Below are positions 34,539-44,105 of a stretch of 44,817 nucleotides of DNA, piece after piece (the stretch's first letter is position 1; each line of letters begins with the position of its first letter). This DNA comes from Pseudomonadota bacterium. GTDB taxonomy: Bacteria > Pseudomonadota > Gammaproteobacteria > Steroidobacterales > Steroidobacteraceae. Made by a program: the position numbers and the translations under genes. Location: NCBI GenBank assembly GCA_018241505.1, contig JAFEDS010000003.1, forward strand, positions 46,650 through 91,466, written 5' to 3'. The notes under the pieces were generated by a model, which had not been told where the DNA came from, searched no databases, and saw only the letters and a program-made list of their open reading frames with translations.

Positions 34539-35357
34539 CTAGCCCCTCGCGGCGAGCGCATCCTCCAGCTCGCTCGTAAGCGGCTTCAAGAAGAAAGACT
34601 CATCAGGCATCACCCGCGCCTGTATACCCCGCTTGCGAAGCGTCTCTGACACCACAGGCCCCACCGCCGCAACAACTGTGTTGGAGAGCGCCTGGGTCAC
34701 TCTCTCCACAGGCGCAATTGAGAACAGGCGTTCAACCTGCGGGGTGCTGGTGAAAGCGACGGCGTCGATTTCGCGAGCTTCGAGACGGGCAAGGAGATTC
34801 AACACGGCTTGGTCGTCCGCTGCGTCGGCGTAAACGTAAGGGGCGACGACAGACACAGTTGCGCCGGCATGTTGCAGAAAATCGACCAGCGGTCGATTGG
34901 GCTCGGTGCCATAGAGCTGCAAGCCGATTCGACGACCTTTGAGATCCAGAGACCGAAGGCTGTTGATGACTCCTTCGGTAGTGGGAACCTCCGCGGCAAT
35001 GTCGGTTTTGAAGCCGAGCTCGCGCAATGCGCGGGCTGGCTTGGGACCGCGAGTGATCTTGCGGACCGGGCCCAGTGCCTGGACGAACGCGTCCTTCAAC
35101 CCTGGCTCATGGTGCTCGATGCACGAGAGGATGCGGTGCAGTCCTTCGCCGGTCAGCAAGATCAGGTCATCGCAGGCGCCGCGCGAGAAATTACGGCTCC
35201 AGTCCAGGATGGGTGCCGGGTTGGGCGCGTCGAGGATGGCGACCATCGGACAACGCACGACGGTGGCGCCGCGACGCTCGAGCATGGCGGCGAAGATCGC
35301 GACCTCGCGCGTCTCGGGGATTGCGATGACGCGACCTTTGAGTGGTTGTGAGTCCAT
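34539..35357 (-). CDS. hemD: Uroporphyrinogen-III synthase-family protein
   Basis: A 272-residue HemD-like protein, which closes hydroxymethylbilane with inversion of ring D in tetrapyrrole synthesis. Two alternating alpha/beta lobes are visible: the first begins GRVIAIPETREVAIFAAMLERRGATVVRCPM, the second GRRIGLQLYGTEPNRPLVDFLQHAGATV. AVAFTSTPQVERLF and the end AAVGPVVSETLRKRGIQARVMP are typical, although the family is poorly conserved. hemC is not adjacent, so either the heme genes are dispersed or this copy serves another tetrapyrrole role, such as siroheme. It is flanked by the creatininase gene and a 170-base gap. Confidence 0.82.
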   Translation of the reverse strand: MDSQPLKGRVIAIPETREVAIFAAMLERRGATVVRCPMVAILDAPNPAPILDWSRNFSRGACDDLILLTGEGLHRILSCIEHHEPGLKDAFVQALGPVRKITRGPKPARALRELGFKTDIAAEVPTTEGVINSLRSLDLKGRRIGLQLYGTEPNRPLVDFLQHAGATVSVVAPYVYADAADDQAVLNLLARLEAREIDAVAFTSTPQVERLFSIAPVERVTQALSNTVVAAVGPVVSETLRKRGIQARVMPDESFFLKPLTSELEDALAARG

Positions 35358-35527
35358 GGAGCCATATTACTCGCAAGGCAGCGAGGAATGGCCGGCGAAC
35401 ACCCCTGGTTGGACGGCCGAGGGCTACTCCGCCATCGCTACAGCACCCTCGATGGGGACGTCTGCCTCAGAAGATTGCACAGGCCGGCCCGGCGCCCTGG
35501 CCCGCAGGGACTCAGCACCCATTCCCG

Positions 35528-37015
35528 CTATTTGACACCGGGCATTAGCCGCTTCAGCCACGGGGTCAACAGCAACATCAAGCCACCGCCGATGGCGCCC
35601 CACCAGAAGATCTTCAGGAACAGGGCCGGCAGGGACTCGAGATTGCTGGCGTCATAGTCTCCTGACAGGTGCCCGGCGAGGTTGCTGCCCAGGGCCGTGG
35701 CCATGAACCAGACACCCAACACCTGGCCGACGAACCGTGTCGGGACGAGCTTGGTCATCGAGGACAAGCCGACGGGCGACAGACACAACTCGCCCCAGCT
35801 ATGCATGAGGTAAGTTGCAATCAGCCAGGTCATGGCGACCTTCTGCCCGGCCAGTACGTAACCGGCGGCCACATACATGATGAAGAAGCCCAAGCCCAGG
35901 AGCAGCAGCCCGGCTGCGAACTTGGTGGGTGCGGACAGGTCGCGGTTGCGCCGGCCGAGAAACAGCCAGAGCGCGGCAAGGATGGGCGCGAAAATGATAA
36001 TGAACAGGGGATTCACCGCCTGCAGCACACCGGCGGGGACTTCCCAGCCGAACAGATGGCGCTCGGTGTAGCGCGCCGCGAACAGATTGAACGAGGCACC
36101 CATCTGCTCGTAGCCGGCGAAGAAAATGGCACAGCCAATGAACAGGGCAATGAGTACGAAGGCGCGGTTGCGCTCGACCCGGGTCAGCCCTGCGAAGAAA
36201 ATCAGGTACGTGAAGTAGACGATCGCCAGCCCGACAATCGTCCAACTCGTGGCCACGGACAGCAGATTCGCGTCCAGTTGGATGGTGCCCGTCACGGCCA
36301 GCGTCGCGGTGACCACCACGGCGGCCAGGAGCAGCAGCAAAGGAAGCCAGGAGCCGCGCTTGGCGTCGGGCGCCATCTCCAACCCGGCAGTGCCGAGATG
36401 ATGGCGGGTCTTCAGGAATTGTACGAGTCCCAGCAACATGCCGACGGCCGGCAACGCGAAGCCCCAGTGCCAGCCGTAATGTTTGGCGAACAAAGGTACG
36501 AGGAGCGAGCCGAGAAATGAGCCCGTGTTGATGCCCATGTAGAAAATCGAAAAGCCGGCATCGCGGCGCGAGCCGCCTTCGGGATAGAGCTGCGCCACAA
36601 TGGCACTGACATTGGGCTTGAGCATGCCCACGCCAAACACGTTGATCAGCAGGCCGAGAAAGAAAATCTGCGGCGTGCCTGAAATCAACGTTGCATTGCC
36701 GATGGTGATGAGAATCCCACCGCACACGACGGCGCGTTGCTGGCCTATCAGGCGATCGGCGATGTAGCCACCCAGCAGCGACATCAAGTATCCGACCCCG
36801 AGGTACAGCCCGTAGATGGAACTGGCGGTGCGGTCGGGGATACCGAGGCCCGAGACGTGATCCACCATGAAGAGGATGAGGATCGCCCGCATGCCGTAGA
36901 ACGTGAAGCGCTCCCACATCTCCGTGAAGAAGAGTGTGAACAGACCGCGCGGCTGGCCGAGCAGCTCGCGTTGTGCGGGCTGGACCGGAATGGTGGCTTC
37001 GAGTGCCTCGCTCAC
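35528..37015 (-). CDS. POT-family proton-coupled peptide transporter
   Basis: A 495-residue inner-membrane transporter of di- and tripeptides with protons, with about 14 membrane helices. The family motifs are present: EMWERFTFYGMRAIL (the ExxERFxYY-type motif on TM1, about 32-46), GGYIADRLIG, GMLKPNVSAIVAQLY and the PTR2 signature FSIFYMGINTGSFLG (about 154-168). A helix-pair insertion between the two six-helix bundles is also visible. The start is GTG at 37015, overlapping the tatC stop by four bases (GTGA). This couples it to the Tat operon, an unusual partner. Confidence 0.95.
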   Translation of the reverse strand: MSEALEATIPVQPAQRELLGQPRGLFTLFFTEMWERFTFYGMRAILILFMVDHVSGLGIPDRTASSIYGLYLGVGYLMSLLGGYIADRLIGQQRAVVCGGILITIGNATLISGTPQIFFLGLLINVFGVGMLKPNVSAIVAQLYPEGGSRRDAGFSIFYMGINTGSFLGSLLVPLFAKHYGWHWGFALPAVGMLLGLVQFLKTRHHLGTAGLEMAPDAKRGSWLPLLLLLAAVVVTATLAVTGTIQLDANLLSVATSWTIVGLAIVYFTYLIFFAGLTRVERNRAFVLIALFIGCAIFFAGYEQMGASFNLFAARYTERHLFGWEVPAGVLQAVNPLFIIIFAPILAALWLFLGRRNRDLSAPTKFAAGLLLLGLGFFIMYVAAGYVLAGQKVAMTWLIATYLMHSWGELCLSPVGLSSMTKLVPTRFVGQVLGVWFMATALGSNLAGHLSGDYDASNLESLPALFLKIFWWGAIGGGLMLLLTPWLKRLMPGVK

Positions 37016-37785
37016 GAAACCTTGATTTCTTTGCTGTCGGAGGTTTCGCGGCGCATCTTCAACATGATGCGGGCCATGACCAGGCCCCCTTCATAGAGCA
37101 GGTACATGGGTACGGCCATGATGGATTGTGACACCACGTCGGGCGGGGTCAGGAGCGCTGCGACCACGAAGCAGCCGATGAGCACATACCGCCGGCTGTC
37201 GCGCAGCTTTTCCAACCTCACGACACCGGTCAGTACCAGCAGCACTACCGCGACCGGCACTTCAAACGCGGCACCGAATGCGAGGAACATCGTAATGACG
37301 AAGTCGAGATAGGCATTGATGTCGGTCATCATCGACACACCGTGCGGCGTGGAGGCGGCGAAGAACTGGAACATCACCGGGAAGACGAAGAAGTAGGCAA
37401 ACACAACACCGATGTAGAACAGCAGTATTGCGGATATCAACAGCGGTACCGCAAAGCGCTTCTCGTGTCGATACAGGCCCGGTGCGACAAAAGCCCACAA
37501 CTGATAGAGGATGATCGGCATGGCAATGAACGCCGCCACAAACAGTGACAGTTTGAACGGCGTGGTGAACGGTGACATGACCGTGGTCGCGATCAGTTGG
37601 GTGCCCTTCGGCAGCTTCTCCCTGAGCGGCGTCGCGACGAACGTGAAGATCTGGTTCGAATAGAACATGCACGGCAAAAATACCAGCCCGACCGCCATGA
37701 TCGCGCGGATGAGACGGTCTCGCAGCTCGAGCAGATGCGAGATCAACGTCCCTTCGGCCAACTTCTCTTCAGGTTCCTCGCTCAT
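37012..37785 (-). CDS. tatC: Sec-independent translocase subunit TatC
   Basis: The six-helix core of the twin-arginine translocase, which recognises the RR motif of folded cargo. Typical features are LISHLLELRDRLIRA at the N-terminus, ATTVMSPFTTPFKLSLFVAAF, LYRHEKRFAVPLL, the periplasmic FFAASTPHGVSMMTDINAYLDF and AALLTPPDVVSQSIMAVPMYLLYEGG. The Met at 37785 begins MSEEPEEKL; an in-frame Met at 37797 is also possible. It overlaps the tatB 3' end by 17 bases and the following transporter by four, so all are read together. Confidence 0.97.
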   Translation of the reverse strand: MSEEPEEKLAEGTLISHLLELRDRLIRAIMAVGLVFLPCMFYSNQIFTFVATPLREKLPKGTQLIATTVMSPFTTPFKLSLFVAAFIAMPIILYQLWAFVAPGLYRHEKRFAVPLLISAILLFYIGVVFAYFFVFPVMFQFFAASTPHGVSMMTDINAYLDFVITMFLAFGAAFEVPVAVVLLVLTGVVRLEKLRDSRRYVLIGCFVVAALLTPPDVVSQSIMAVPMYLLYEGGLVMARIMLKMRRETSDSKEIKVS

Positions 37786-38350
37786 GGGGCGAAGCATACC
37801 CCGGCGCGGGACTGCTCTGAGCGGGCTTGTCGGTAACGGTCAAGTTATCCGCGGAGGGGACACCATTCCCTGTGGGGCTGCCGCCGCCGATCCAGTCCTG
37901 CTGTCCCGACGGATCGGGCGCGGGATCGCCACTGGCCGGCAGGGGACGCCCGTCCGAATCGGTCGGATGGGCATGGGAATAATGGTCAGGATAGGTGGGC
38001 TGTGAAGACTCAGCCGGCGGTTCCGCCGCGCCGGAATCGCAAGCTGGCGCCGGTTCCGCTGTAGCGGAAGCGGAGTGTGAGGTCGGCGCGGGGTCAGCAG
38101 TGGCGCCAGGCGGCGGTGCCTCGAGCGTCGCCGCGGGTGGTGGCGGGGTGACAGCCGCCGGCCGGGACCTCCGGGTCTCCTCCAGGTTGACCTCTTCCTC
38201 CAATTGCTCACGAAACTGCCGCGCCATACCCCTGGCACGGCCGATCCACCGGCCCACCTGGGAGGCTACGCGCGGCAACTTCTCAGGCCCCAGCACAATG
38301 AGTGCCAGGGTGAATATGAGCGCAATCTCTGAGAAACCGATATCGAGCAC
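37769..38350 (-). CDS. tatB: Sec-independent translocase subunit TatB
   Basis: The Tat receptor partner of TatC. The N-terminal helix MLDIGFSEIALIFTLALIVLGPEKLPRVA, with conserved Glu8 and the hinge GPEKLP, and the amphipathic helix (SQVGRWIGRARGMARQFREQLEEEV) are clear. From about residue 62 the tail is long, disordered and rich in Pro, Ala and Ser (about 130 residues), longer than in enteric TatB. The start is GTG at 38350. It lies 21 bases after tatA. Confidence 0.95.
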   Translation of the reverse strand: MLDIGFSEIALIFTLALIVLGPEKLPRVASQVGRWIGRARGMARQFREQLEEEVNLEETRRSRPAAVTPPPPAATLEAPPPGATADPAPTSHSASATAEPAPACDSGAAEPPAESSQPTYPDHYSHAHPTDSDGRPLPASGDPAPDPSGQQDWIGGGSPTGNGVPSADNLTVTDKPAQSSPAPGYASPHERGT

Positions 38351-38371
38351 GCGGACGCAGCCCTATGAATC

Positions 38372-38620
38372 TCAGGCGCTCCGGTCGGAATTGTGGCTCG
38401 TGCCCTGGGGCTTGCGGGTTTCGGCGAACTCCGCATCCTTACCGTCCGAAGGCAGCCGCCGGGGTGGGTTCAGCTCCTCGTCCTCGCCCTCATTCATTGA
38501 TTTCTTGAAGCCGCGTACGGCGGCGCCCAGGTCCGATCCAATCGTGCGCAGCTTCTTGGCGCCGAACACCAGAAGCACGACGAGCAGGATCACCACCAGC
38601 TCGCGCATCCCAATACCCAT
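38372..38620 (-). CDS. tatA: Sec-independent translocase subunit TatA
   Basis: The pore-forming Tat component: one membrane helix ([24 protein letters not shown], about residues 5-28), an amphipathic helix ([17 protein letters not shown]) with the usual FGxKKLR hinge, and a charged tail. At 82 residues the length is typical. It is the first gene of tatA-tatB-tatC; an upstream promoter is likely in the 92 bases before it, but no clear boxes are visible. Confidence 0.96.
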   Translation of the reverse strand: MGIGMRELVVILLVVLLVFGAKKLRTIGSDLGAAVRGFKKSMNEGEDEELNPPRRLPSDGKDAEFAETRKPQGTSHNSDRSA

Positions 38621-38712
38621 AAGCTTCGACTCCTACTCGAGAGGTCCGCAGAAAAACCCACGGATCATAGGACAAATGAGCCCCCCGGACGTGGAAAGTT
38701 CGCTCAGATTCG

Positions 38713-39171
38713 CTAGGTGCCCCCACCGGCCACCGGCGTCTCGAGCCAGAACGTGACAGGACCGTCATTGACCAGCGACACCTGCATGTCGGCCCCGAAT
38801 ACGCCTGCGGCGACCCCGCCATGGGTGGCCTGGGCCCTTTCCCTGAAATAGTCAAAAAGGCGCTGTGCCTCCTCGGGAGCCGCCGCCGTGCTGAAACCCG
38901 CCCGGGTCCCCTTATGGGTATCTGCGGCGAGGGTGAACTGAGAAACCAGAAGCAGCTCTCCCCCGATGTCGCGCAGCGATAAGTTCATCTTCCCCTGCTC
39001 GTCGGGAAAGATCCGGTATGTCAGGACCCGCTCCAGCAGCCGGTCGGCGGACGCTGAGTGGTCCCCGCGCTGCACGCCGATCAGAGCCAGGATGCCGCGG
39101 CCAATAGCGCCAACCGTGCGGGATTCGACCGTTACCTGCGCCTGAGAGACGCGCTGAATGAGGGCAATCAT
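38713..39171 (-). CDS. dtd: D-aminoacyl-tRNA deacylase
   Basis: It removes D-amino acids (and glycine) mischarged on tRNA, a proofreading step in translation. At 152 residues it has the usual length. The two hallmark motifs are present: [17 protein letters not shown] (about 78-94) and, near the C-terminus, [10 protein letters not shown] (about 134-143), whose cis Gly-Pro builds the chiral pocket. The opening [16 protein letters not shown] is characteristic. It lies 92 bases upstream of tatA, in the same direction, and is divergent from the cytochrome gene. Confidence 0.97.
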   Translation of the reverse strand: MIALIQRVSQAQVTVESRTVGAIGRGILALIGVQRGDHSASADRLLERVLTYRIFPDEQGKMNLSLRDIGGELLLVSQFTLAADTHKGTRAGFSTAAAPEEAQRLFDYFRERAQATHGGVAAGVFGADMQVSLVNDGPVTFWLETPVAGGGT

Positions 39172-39265
39172 GGAACAACCATCGCTATGTCTTTAGCTTT
39201 GTGTGGAATTTGCAATGACGAGACCGTAACATTCGGGGCCGTTTTTGCGTGGGGTGGAGTGATAG

Positions 39266-39937
39266 ATGACGCTTCAGTGGCTTCGTTCGGGGATGCGTTC
39301 AGGCGTGTTCGTCGCCGCGGTTGTTTGCTCAGGCGTCATCAGCACCTCGGCGACGGCCCAGGAGCCGGGCACCGCAGGTAACGCTCAGAAGGGCAAGGCG
39401 CTCTCATATACCTGCCTTGGATGCCACGGCGTGGATGGCTATAAGAATGCCTACCCGAACTACAGCGTGCCTGAGCTCGAGGGTCAGCATCCTGAGTACA
39501 TCGCTGCTGCGCTGAAGGAATATCGGGACGGTGATCGCGCACATCTGACCATGCACTCGCAGGCGTCTACGCTATCCGATCAGGATATGGCCGACATCGC
39601 CGCCTACTTTGCCGGCAAGCCGCTGACGGCGGACGCCAAGCCCGTTGGGGAAGTGCCGGAGCCCGCGAAGATCTGCACCTCGTGCCACGGTCCGAATGGC
39701 GTGGGCATCACCACGCAGTATCCAACACTCGCCGGCCAGCATCCGGACTACATCGTGCGTGCGCTGCAGGAATACAAACACGGCGGCCGCAAAAACCCAA
39801 TCATGGTCGGTATGGCTCAGACGGTGAAGGACGAGGACATGGCAGTCATTGCTGAATACTTCAGCAAGCAGCGTCCCTCACTGGCCACGGAAAGCCGTCC
39901 GTACACCACGTTCGGCCACGAGGCGGCGGGCAAGTAA
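39266..39937 (+). CDS. Di-haem c-type cytochrome (cytochrome c4-like)
   Basis: A periplasmic electron carrier of 223 residues. A signal peptide (to about STSATA, residue 31) is followed by two cytochrome c domains with haem-binding motifs CLGCH (about 50-54) and CTSCH (about 136-140). The distal methionines are probably in LTMHSQASTL and NPIMVGMAQTV. Each half contains LEGQHPEYIAAALKEY or its repeat LAGQHPDYIVRALQEY, showing internal duplication. In related bacteria cytochrome c4 passes electrons from the bc1 complex to terminal oxidases. The gene stands alone. Confidence 0.92.
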   Translation: MTLQWLRSGMRSGVFVAAVVCSGVISTSATAQEPGTAGNAQKGKALSYTCLGCHGVDGYKNAYPNYSVPELEGQHPEYIAAALKEYRDGDRAHLTMHSQASTLSDQDMADIAAYFAGKPLTADAKPVGEVPEPAKICTSCHGPNGVGITTQYPTLAGQHPDYIVRALQEYKHGGRKNPIMVGMAQTVKDEDMAVIAEYFSKQRPSLATESRPYTTFGHEAAGK

Positions 39938-40062
39938 CGTTTCGGTCGGGCCCCGGGGGCTGGGCGCCCCCGCGCAACGCCGGCCGCCACGCTCGGCACA
40001 AGTCCGGGCACCGCTGGGCGCAAACACAAGCCGCTGCGCCCGTTGGCCCGGAGCTCCGCCGC

Positions 40063-42045
40063 CTACTTCGCCGCCTTCAACTTGTTGAGAAACATGGCCG
40101 CCGTTTCCAGATAGGCATCCTCATTGGCTTTCTTACGAAAGCCGTGGCCTTCATCCTTCGCCGCCAGGTACCAGACTTCCGCGCCCTTGCTGCGCATCCG
40201 CCAGACAATCTGTTGCGCCTCATTGGGCGGCACTCGCGGATCATTCAATCCCTCAACCACCAGCAGCGGCCGCCGGATCAGCGCCACCTTGTTGACGGGT
40301 GAAATCTGATTCAGAAATGCGCGCATTTTTGGATCGCGCTCATCGCCATACTCCGCGCGCCGCAGGTCGCGACGATAAGGCGCGGTATTCTCGAGGAAAG
40401 AAACAAAGTTGCTGATGCCGACCTCGTCAATGCCACCCTTCAAGCGGTCGCCGTAGGCCGCGAGCGCAGCCAGTGACATGTAGCCCCCGTAAGAGCCACC
40501 CATGACGGCAATATGGTCGCGATCAAACATGGGCTGCACGCCGAGCCACACAATCAATGATCCGATGTCTTTGACCGCATCCTCGCGCAAAACACCGTTG
40601 TCGAGTTTCAGAAAAGTCTTTCCATAGCCGGATGAGCCACGAACGTTGGGCTGAATTACGGCATAACCCAGCTCGTTCACCAGGAACTGCACGAACGGGT
40701 TCCAGCCTGCGCGCGATTGCGACTCAGGACCGCCGTGGATATCAATGACGACCGGATGCGGGCCGGCGCCGCGAGGTCGATACATGTAGGCCGAGATCAT
40801 TCGCTGAGCGCCCGCAACGCGGTCCCATGTTGGATATCGAACGAGCTCCGCGGGGACAAACGTCGCCACGTCGAGAGGTCCGACTTCGCTCTTTGTCCAA
40901 CGCTCCAGGGCGTTCTTGGTCAGATCGTAGGCATACACGTCACGCGGCGCCTGCGCCGATTCCGCCGAGAAGGCGAGCCGTCGGCCGGCCTTGTCGAAGG
41001 TTACGTTCACAATTCGCCCGTCGGGTATGCCGGGAGGCGATTGTTCCAATTTTCCGATCGTATCGAGAATGGTCAGTTTGCTGCGGCCGTCTTCGTTGGC
41101 TACGTACGCAACGTATCGACCGTCCGCACTAACATCGAAATCCTCAATGTCCCACGGTATCTTGTCCGTTAGCTTGCGAGATTCTTTCGAAACCGGATCC
41201 ACGTAACGAAGCTGGGCGAACTCGCTGTCTTCGTCCGACGCCAGGTAGATGCCTCGGCCATCGGGGGCGAACTTGGCCGTCTTGATCCCTACTTTGTGTC
41301 CGCTGTCGTCTACCGGAGTGATAGTTCCAGTGTAGACATCCGCGATGTAAAGATAGCTCTCATTGATGGAGACGTACTTCCACAGGAGCAGCTTCCGGTC
41401 ATCCGCGGACCAATCCAGCGGGTACCACGTATCTTGCTGGCCACCCGCAATGAGCCGTGGCGCATTCGTTGATCCGATATCGACGACGTAAACGTCGTAG
41501 CTGATACCGTCACGCTCATTTCCGTAGAAGGCGACCCGTTTGCCGTCATGCGACCAGATAGGGCTGCCATGCAGGAATTTGCCCTTGGTGAGCTGCTGGA
41601 CATTCGAGCTGGATGAGTAGTAATAGAGTTGAGCATTCTCATCACCGCCCTGATCCTTCAGGAAGACGAATGCGCTGGCTTGTCCATTTGTGGGCGCAAC
41701 GCGCGGGGCACGGGCCGCACTGACGGGGTCCGGGTAAAAGGTGAGCTGTTCGCGCATGCCGAGGGGCGTGGCGATGCGATGTATTTGTTCGACATCGCCG
41801 AACCTCGTCGCAACCAGCATCGCGCCATCAGGCAGCCAATCCAGGAAAGTCGCCTGCCGAGACTGTCGGTACAGTCCCAGGCGCTCGTCGAGTTGGGTGT
41901 CGCGCGGGGGGATGCTCTCGTAGATGAGGTTGCCGCGCTCCTGGCGCACCGGGGCTGGCTGTGCCTGGGTGGGAAGTCCCGCCAACGTGAGCACACTCAT
42001 GGCCGCCGTGGCGGTCGCAGTCGCGAAGAGATTTGCTTTGGCCAT
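40063..42045 (-). CDS. S9-family prolyl oligopeptidase-like peptidase, exported
   Basis: A 660-residue serine peptidase with a signal peptide (about residues 1-29, MAKANLFATATATAAMSVL onward). An N-terminal beta-propeller (about 50-400; blades such as SPIWSHDGKRVAFYGNERDG and DFDVSADGRYVAYVANEDGR) gates a C-terminal alpha/beta-hydrolase. The triad is Ser518 in GGSYGGY, Asp in GLNDPRVPP and His in DEGHGF, as in dipeptidyl and acylaminoacyl peptidases. It probably trims peptides in the periplasm. The Met at 42045 is preferred over 42105, which would overlap the divergent MBL gene. Confidence 0.93.
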   Translation of the reverse strand: MAKANLFATATATAAMSVLTLAGLPTQAQPAPVRQERGNLIYESIPPRDTQLDERLGLYRQSRQATFLDWLPDGAMLVATRFGDVEQIHRIATPLGMREQLTFYPDPVSAARAPRVAPTNGQASAFVFLKDQGGDENAQLYYYSSSSNVQQLTKGKFLHGSPIWSHDGKRVAFYGNERDGISYDVYVVDIGSTNAPRLIAGGQQDTWYPLDWSADDRKLLLWKYVSINESYLYIADVYTGTITPVDDSGHKVGIKTAKFAPDGRGIYLASDEDSEFAQLRYVDPVSKESRKLTDKIPWDIEDFDVSADGRYVAYVANEDGRSKLTILDTIGKLEQSPPGIPDGRIVNVTFDKAGRRLAFSAESAQAPRDVYAYDLTKNALERWTKSEVGPLDVATFVPAELVRYPTWDRVAGAQRMISAYMYRPRGAGPHPVVIDIHGGPESQSRAGWNPFVQFLVNELGYAVIQPNVRGSSGYGKTFLKLDNGVLREDAVKDIGSLIVWLGVQPMFDRDHIAVMGGSYGGYMSLAALAAYGDRLKGGIDEVGISNFVSFLENTAPYRRDLRRAEYGDERDPKMRAFLNQISPVNKVALIRRPLLVVEGLNDPRVPPNEAQQIVWRMRSKGAEVWYLAAKDEGHGFRKKANEDAYLETAAMFLNKLKAAK

Positions 42046-42079
42046 CTGTCGGAAGGTATGAAATGGGTCTGAGGTTGCT

Positions 42080-43075
42080 ATGTTGCCCGAAACGCTCCCG
42101 TCCATGAACCAGCAGTCTGTGAAGCCGAGAATTACTCGACATCCTGACGGAATTTTTGCCGTCGATGCCGACTATGTGCGCCCTGGATACGCCGCTGCGC
42201 ACATCATCCAGCACCACGGGCGGGCCGCGTTCGTCGACACCGGGACGAATTACTCCGTGCCTCACCTGCTGGCAGCCCTGGATGAGCTGGGGATTCAGCG
42301 TGATGCAGTCGACTATGTGTTTCTCACGCACGTTCACATGGATCACGCCGGCGGAGCAGGCCTGCTCATTCAGCATCTGCCCAATGCACGCGTGCTCATT
42401 CATCCGCGCGGCGTGCCGCACATGGTAGATCCTTCGAAGCTGGTTGCTGCGTCACAGGCCGTGTATGGAGCTGATGAGTTCCGCAGGCTGTATGGTGACG
42501 TGCTGCCGGTTCCTCAGGACAGGATCGTCACTGTGCCCGACAACTATCGCTGTGATCTCGGCGGTCGCGAGCTGGAGCTGATTCATACACCGGGACATGC
42601 GTTGCATCATTACGTCATTGTTGATCGCAAGCATGGCGCAATTTTTTCCGGTGATACGTTTGGCGTTTCCTATCGTGCCCTCGACACCCCGCAAGGACCT
42701 TTCATCGTGCCGACGACCTCGCCCTCGCAGTTCGATCCTGAGCAGGCGATCCAATCCATCGATCGGATGATGTCGTATGCGCCCGAGTCCATTTATCTCA
42801 TGCACTACAGCCGTGTGACAGGGACGCCGCGCCTCGCGGCCCTGCTGAAGTTGCAAATCCAGGAGTTTGTCCGGATCGCCCGGGAGAGTGAGGCGCAGCC
42901 GGACGCTCACAACGCGATCCGCGCGAGCATGATGAATTTGTGGTCGAAGTTGCTGCAGCAACAGGGAAGTACACTCAGCTCACAGGAGGTGTCCGACTGG
43001 TTGGCGGGCGACCTCGAGCTGAATGCGCAAGGTCTGGCGATCTGGCTGCAACGGCAACGGAAAGCAATGGAGTAA
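42080..43075 (+). CDS. Metallo-beta-lactamase-fold hydrolase
   Basis: A 331-residue MBL-fold protein. The zinc motif THVHMDHAGG (about residues 83-92) is followed by the remaining ligands in HTPGHALHH and FSGDTFGVSYR. The C-terminal third (about 240-331) is helical (AALLKLQIQEFVRIAR) and may help bind substrate, as in lactonase or glyoxalase-like members. The ATG at 42080 has GAGG seven bases upstream, better than the Met at 42104. It is followed four bases later by the reductase gene and is probably cotranscribed with it. Confidence 0.9.
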   Translation: MLPETLPSMNQQSVKPRITRHPDGIFAVDADYVRPGYAAAHIIQHHGRAAFVDTGTNYSVPHLLAALDELGIQRDAVDYVFLTHVHMDHAGGAGLLIQHLPNARVLIHPRGVPHMVDPSKLVAASQAVYGADEFRRLYGDVLPVPQDRIVTVPDNYRCDLGGRELELIHTPGHALHHYVIVDRKHGAIFSGDTFGVSYRALDTPQGPFIVPTTSPSQFDPEQAIQSIDRMMSYAPESIYLMHYSRVTGTPRLAALLKLQIQEFVRIARESEAQPDAHNAIRASMMNLWSKLLQQQGSTLSSQEVSDWLAGDLELNAQGLAIWLQRQRKAME

Positions 43076-43079
43076 GGAC

Positions 43080-44072
43080 ATGAGTACATTCAAGGCGTTC
43101 CGGATTCACGAAGAAAACCAGAAGGTGGTGGCGCGCTTCGAGCAATTGAAGCTCGATGATCTCGCCGCGGGCGATGTGGTGGTACGGGTGAGTCATTCGG
43201 ATATCAACTTCAAGGATGTGTTGGCTGCCACCGGCGCGGGCAAAATCCTGCGCCGTTACCCGCTGGTGGGTGGAATCGATTTTGCCGGTGTCGTGGAATC
43301 ATCCGACGATTCCCGCTACTCCGTGGGCGATCCGGTGCTCGTGACGGGTTCCGGTTTGTCAGAAACCCACGACGGTGGTTACTCCGAGCTCGCCCGCGTG
43401 AAGGGCGAGTGGGTGATTCCGATGCCTCCGGGGTTGGATGCGGCCAGTGCCATGGCACTGGGCACGGCCGGCTTCACCGCCGCACTTGCAATTCATCGTA
43501 TGGAGCGCAACGGCCAGACACCTGAACGCGGACCGATTGTGGTTACCGGTGCTTCGGGCGGAGTGGGCAGCATTGCAATCGACATGTTGTCCGGGCGGGG
43601 GTACGAAGTTGTTGCGGTGAGTGGCAAAGAGTCCTCGCATGAGTACCTGAAGGCGCTCGGGGCAAAAACCATCCTGGCCCGGCAGCAACTGGAAATGGGA
43701 ACACGCGCACTCGAGTCGGTCCGCTTTGCCGGGGCCATTGATAACGTGGGCGGTGACACACTGGCGTGGCTGACGCGGGTGGTGGATTTCTGGGGCAATA
43801 TTGCGAGCATTGGGCAGACAGGCGGTGCGAAACTGGAAACCACTGTCATGCCGTTTATTTTGCGCGGCATCAGCCTGCTCGGCATCAATTCGGCCGCGAC
43901 ACTGCGTCCGGTACGGCTCGAGGTGTGGAAGCGGATTGCCACCGACCTGAAACCGCGCCACCTGGACCGGATTGTCACCCGGACTATTTCCTTCGACGAT
44001 CTCCCTGGCGCATTCGCGGCGTATCTCAACGGCAGTGTCACTGGCCGCACGGTTGTGAAAATCGCCCAGTGA
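43080..44072 (+). CDS. Zinc-independent MDR oxidoreductase, AcuI/YhdH-like acryloyl-CoA reductase
   Basis: A 330-residue medium-chain reductase without zinc ligands. SHSDINFKDVLAATGAGKILRRYPLVGGIDFAGVV (about 40-74) and the Rossmann stretch VVTGASGGVGSIAIDMLSGRGYEVVAVSGK (about 150-179) match the AcuI/YhdH group, which reduces acryloyl-CoA to propionyl-CoA with NADPH. IDNVGGDTLAWLTRVVDFWGNIASIGQTGG is also typical. The ATG at 43080 has AAGGAC upstream. prpC follows, so making and burning propionyl-CoA may be linked here (inference). Confidence 0.85.
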   Translation: MSTFKAFRIHEENQKVVARFEQLKLDDLAAGDVVVRVSHSDINFKDVLAATGAGKILRRYPLVGGIDFAGVVESSDDSRYSVGDPVLVTGSGLSETHDGGYSELARVKGEWVIPMPPGLDAASAMALGTAGFTAALAIHRMERNGQTPERGPIVVTGASGGVGSIAIDMLSGRGYEVVAVSGKESSHEYLKALGAKTILARQQLEMGTRALESVRFAGAIDNVGGDTLAWLTRVVDFWGNIASIGQTGGAKLETTVMPFILRGISLLGINSAATLRPVRLEVWKRIATDLKPRHLDRIVTRTISFDDLPGAFAAYLNGSVTGRTVVKIAQ

Positions 44073-44105
44073 AATTTTTGTGAAAATTTCAACGTGAAAA
44101 AAAGT

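Noticed and set aside
35669-36520. Plus-strand frame of 283 codons within the peptide transporter
   Set aside because: It is rich in Gln, Glu and Gly, as expected for the antisense of membrane helices, with no family signal.
40063-42045. S9 peptidase as the lasso isopeptidase missing from the lasso locus
   Set aside because: It has the general S9 architecture, but it lies 10 kb away on the opposite strand among unrelated genes. Its triad (Ser, Asp in GLNDPRV, His) is that of ordinary dipeptidyl/acylaminoacyl peptidases.
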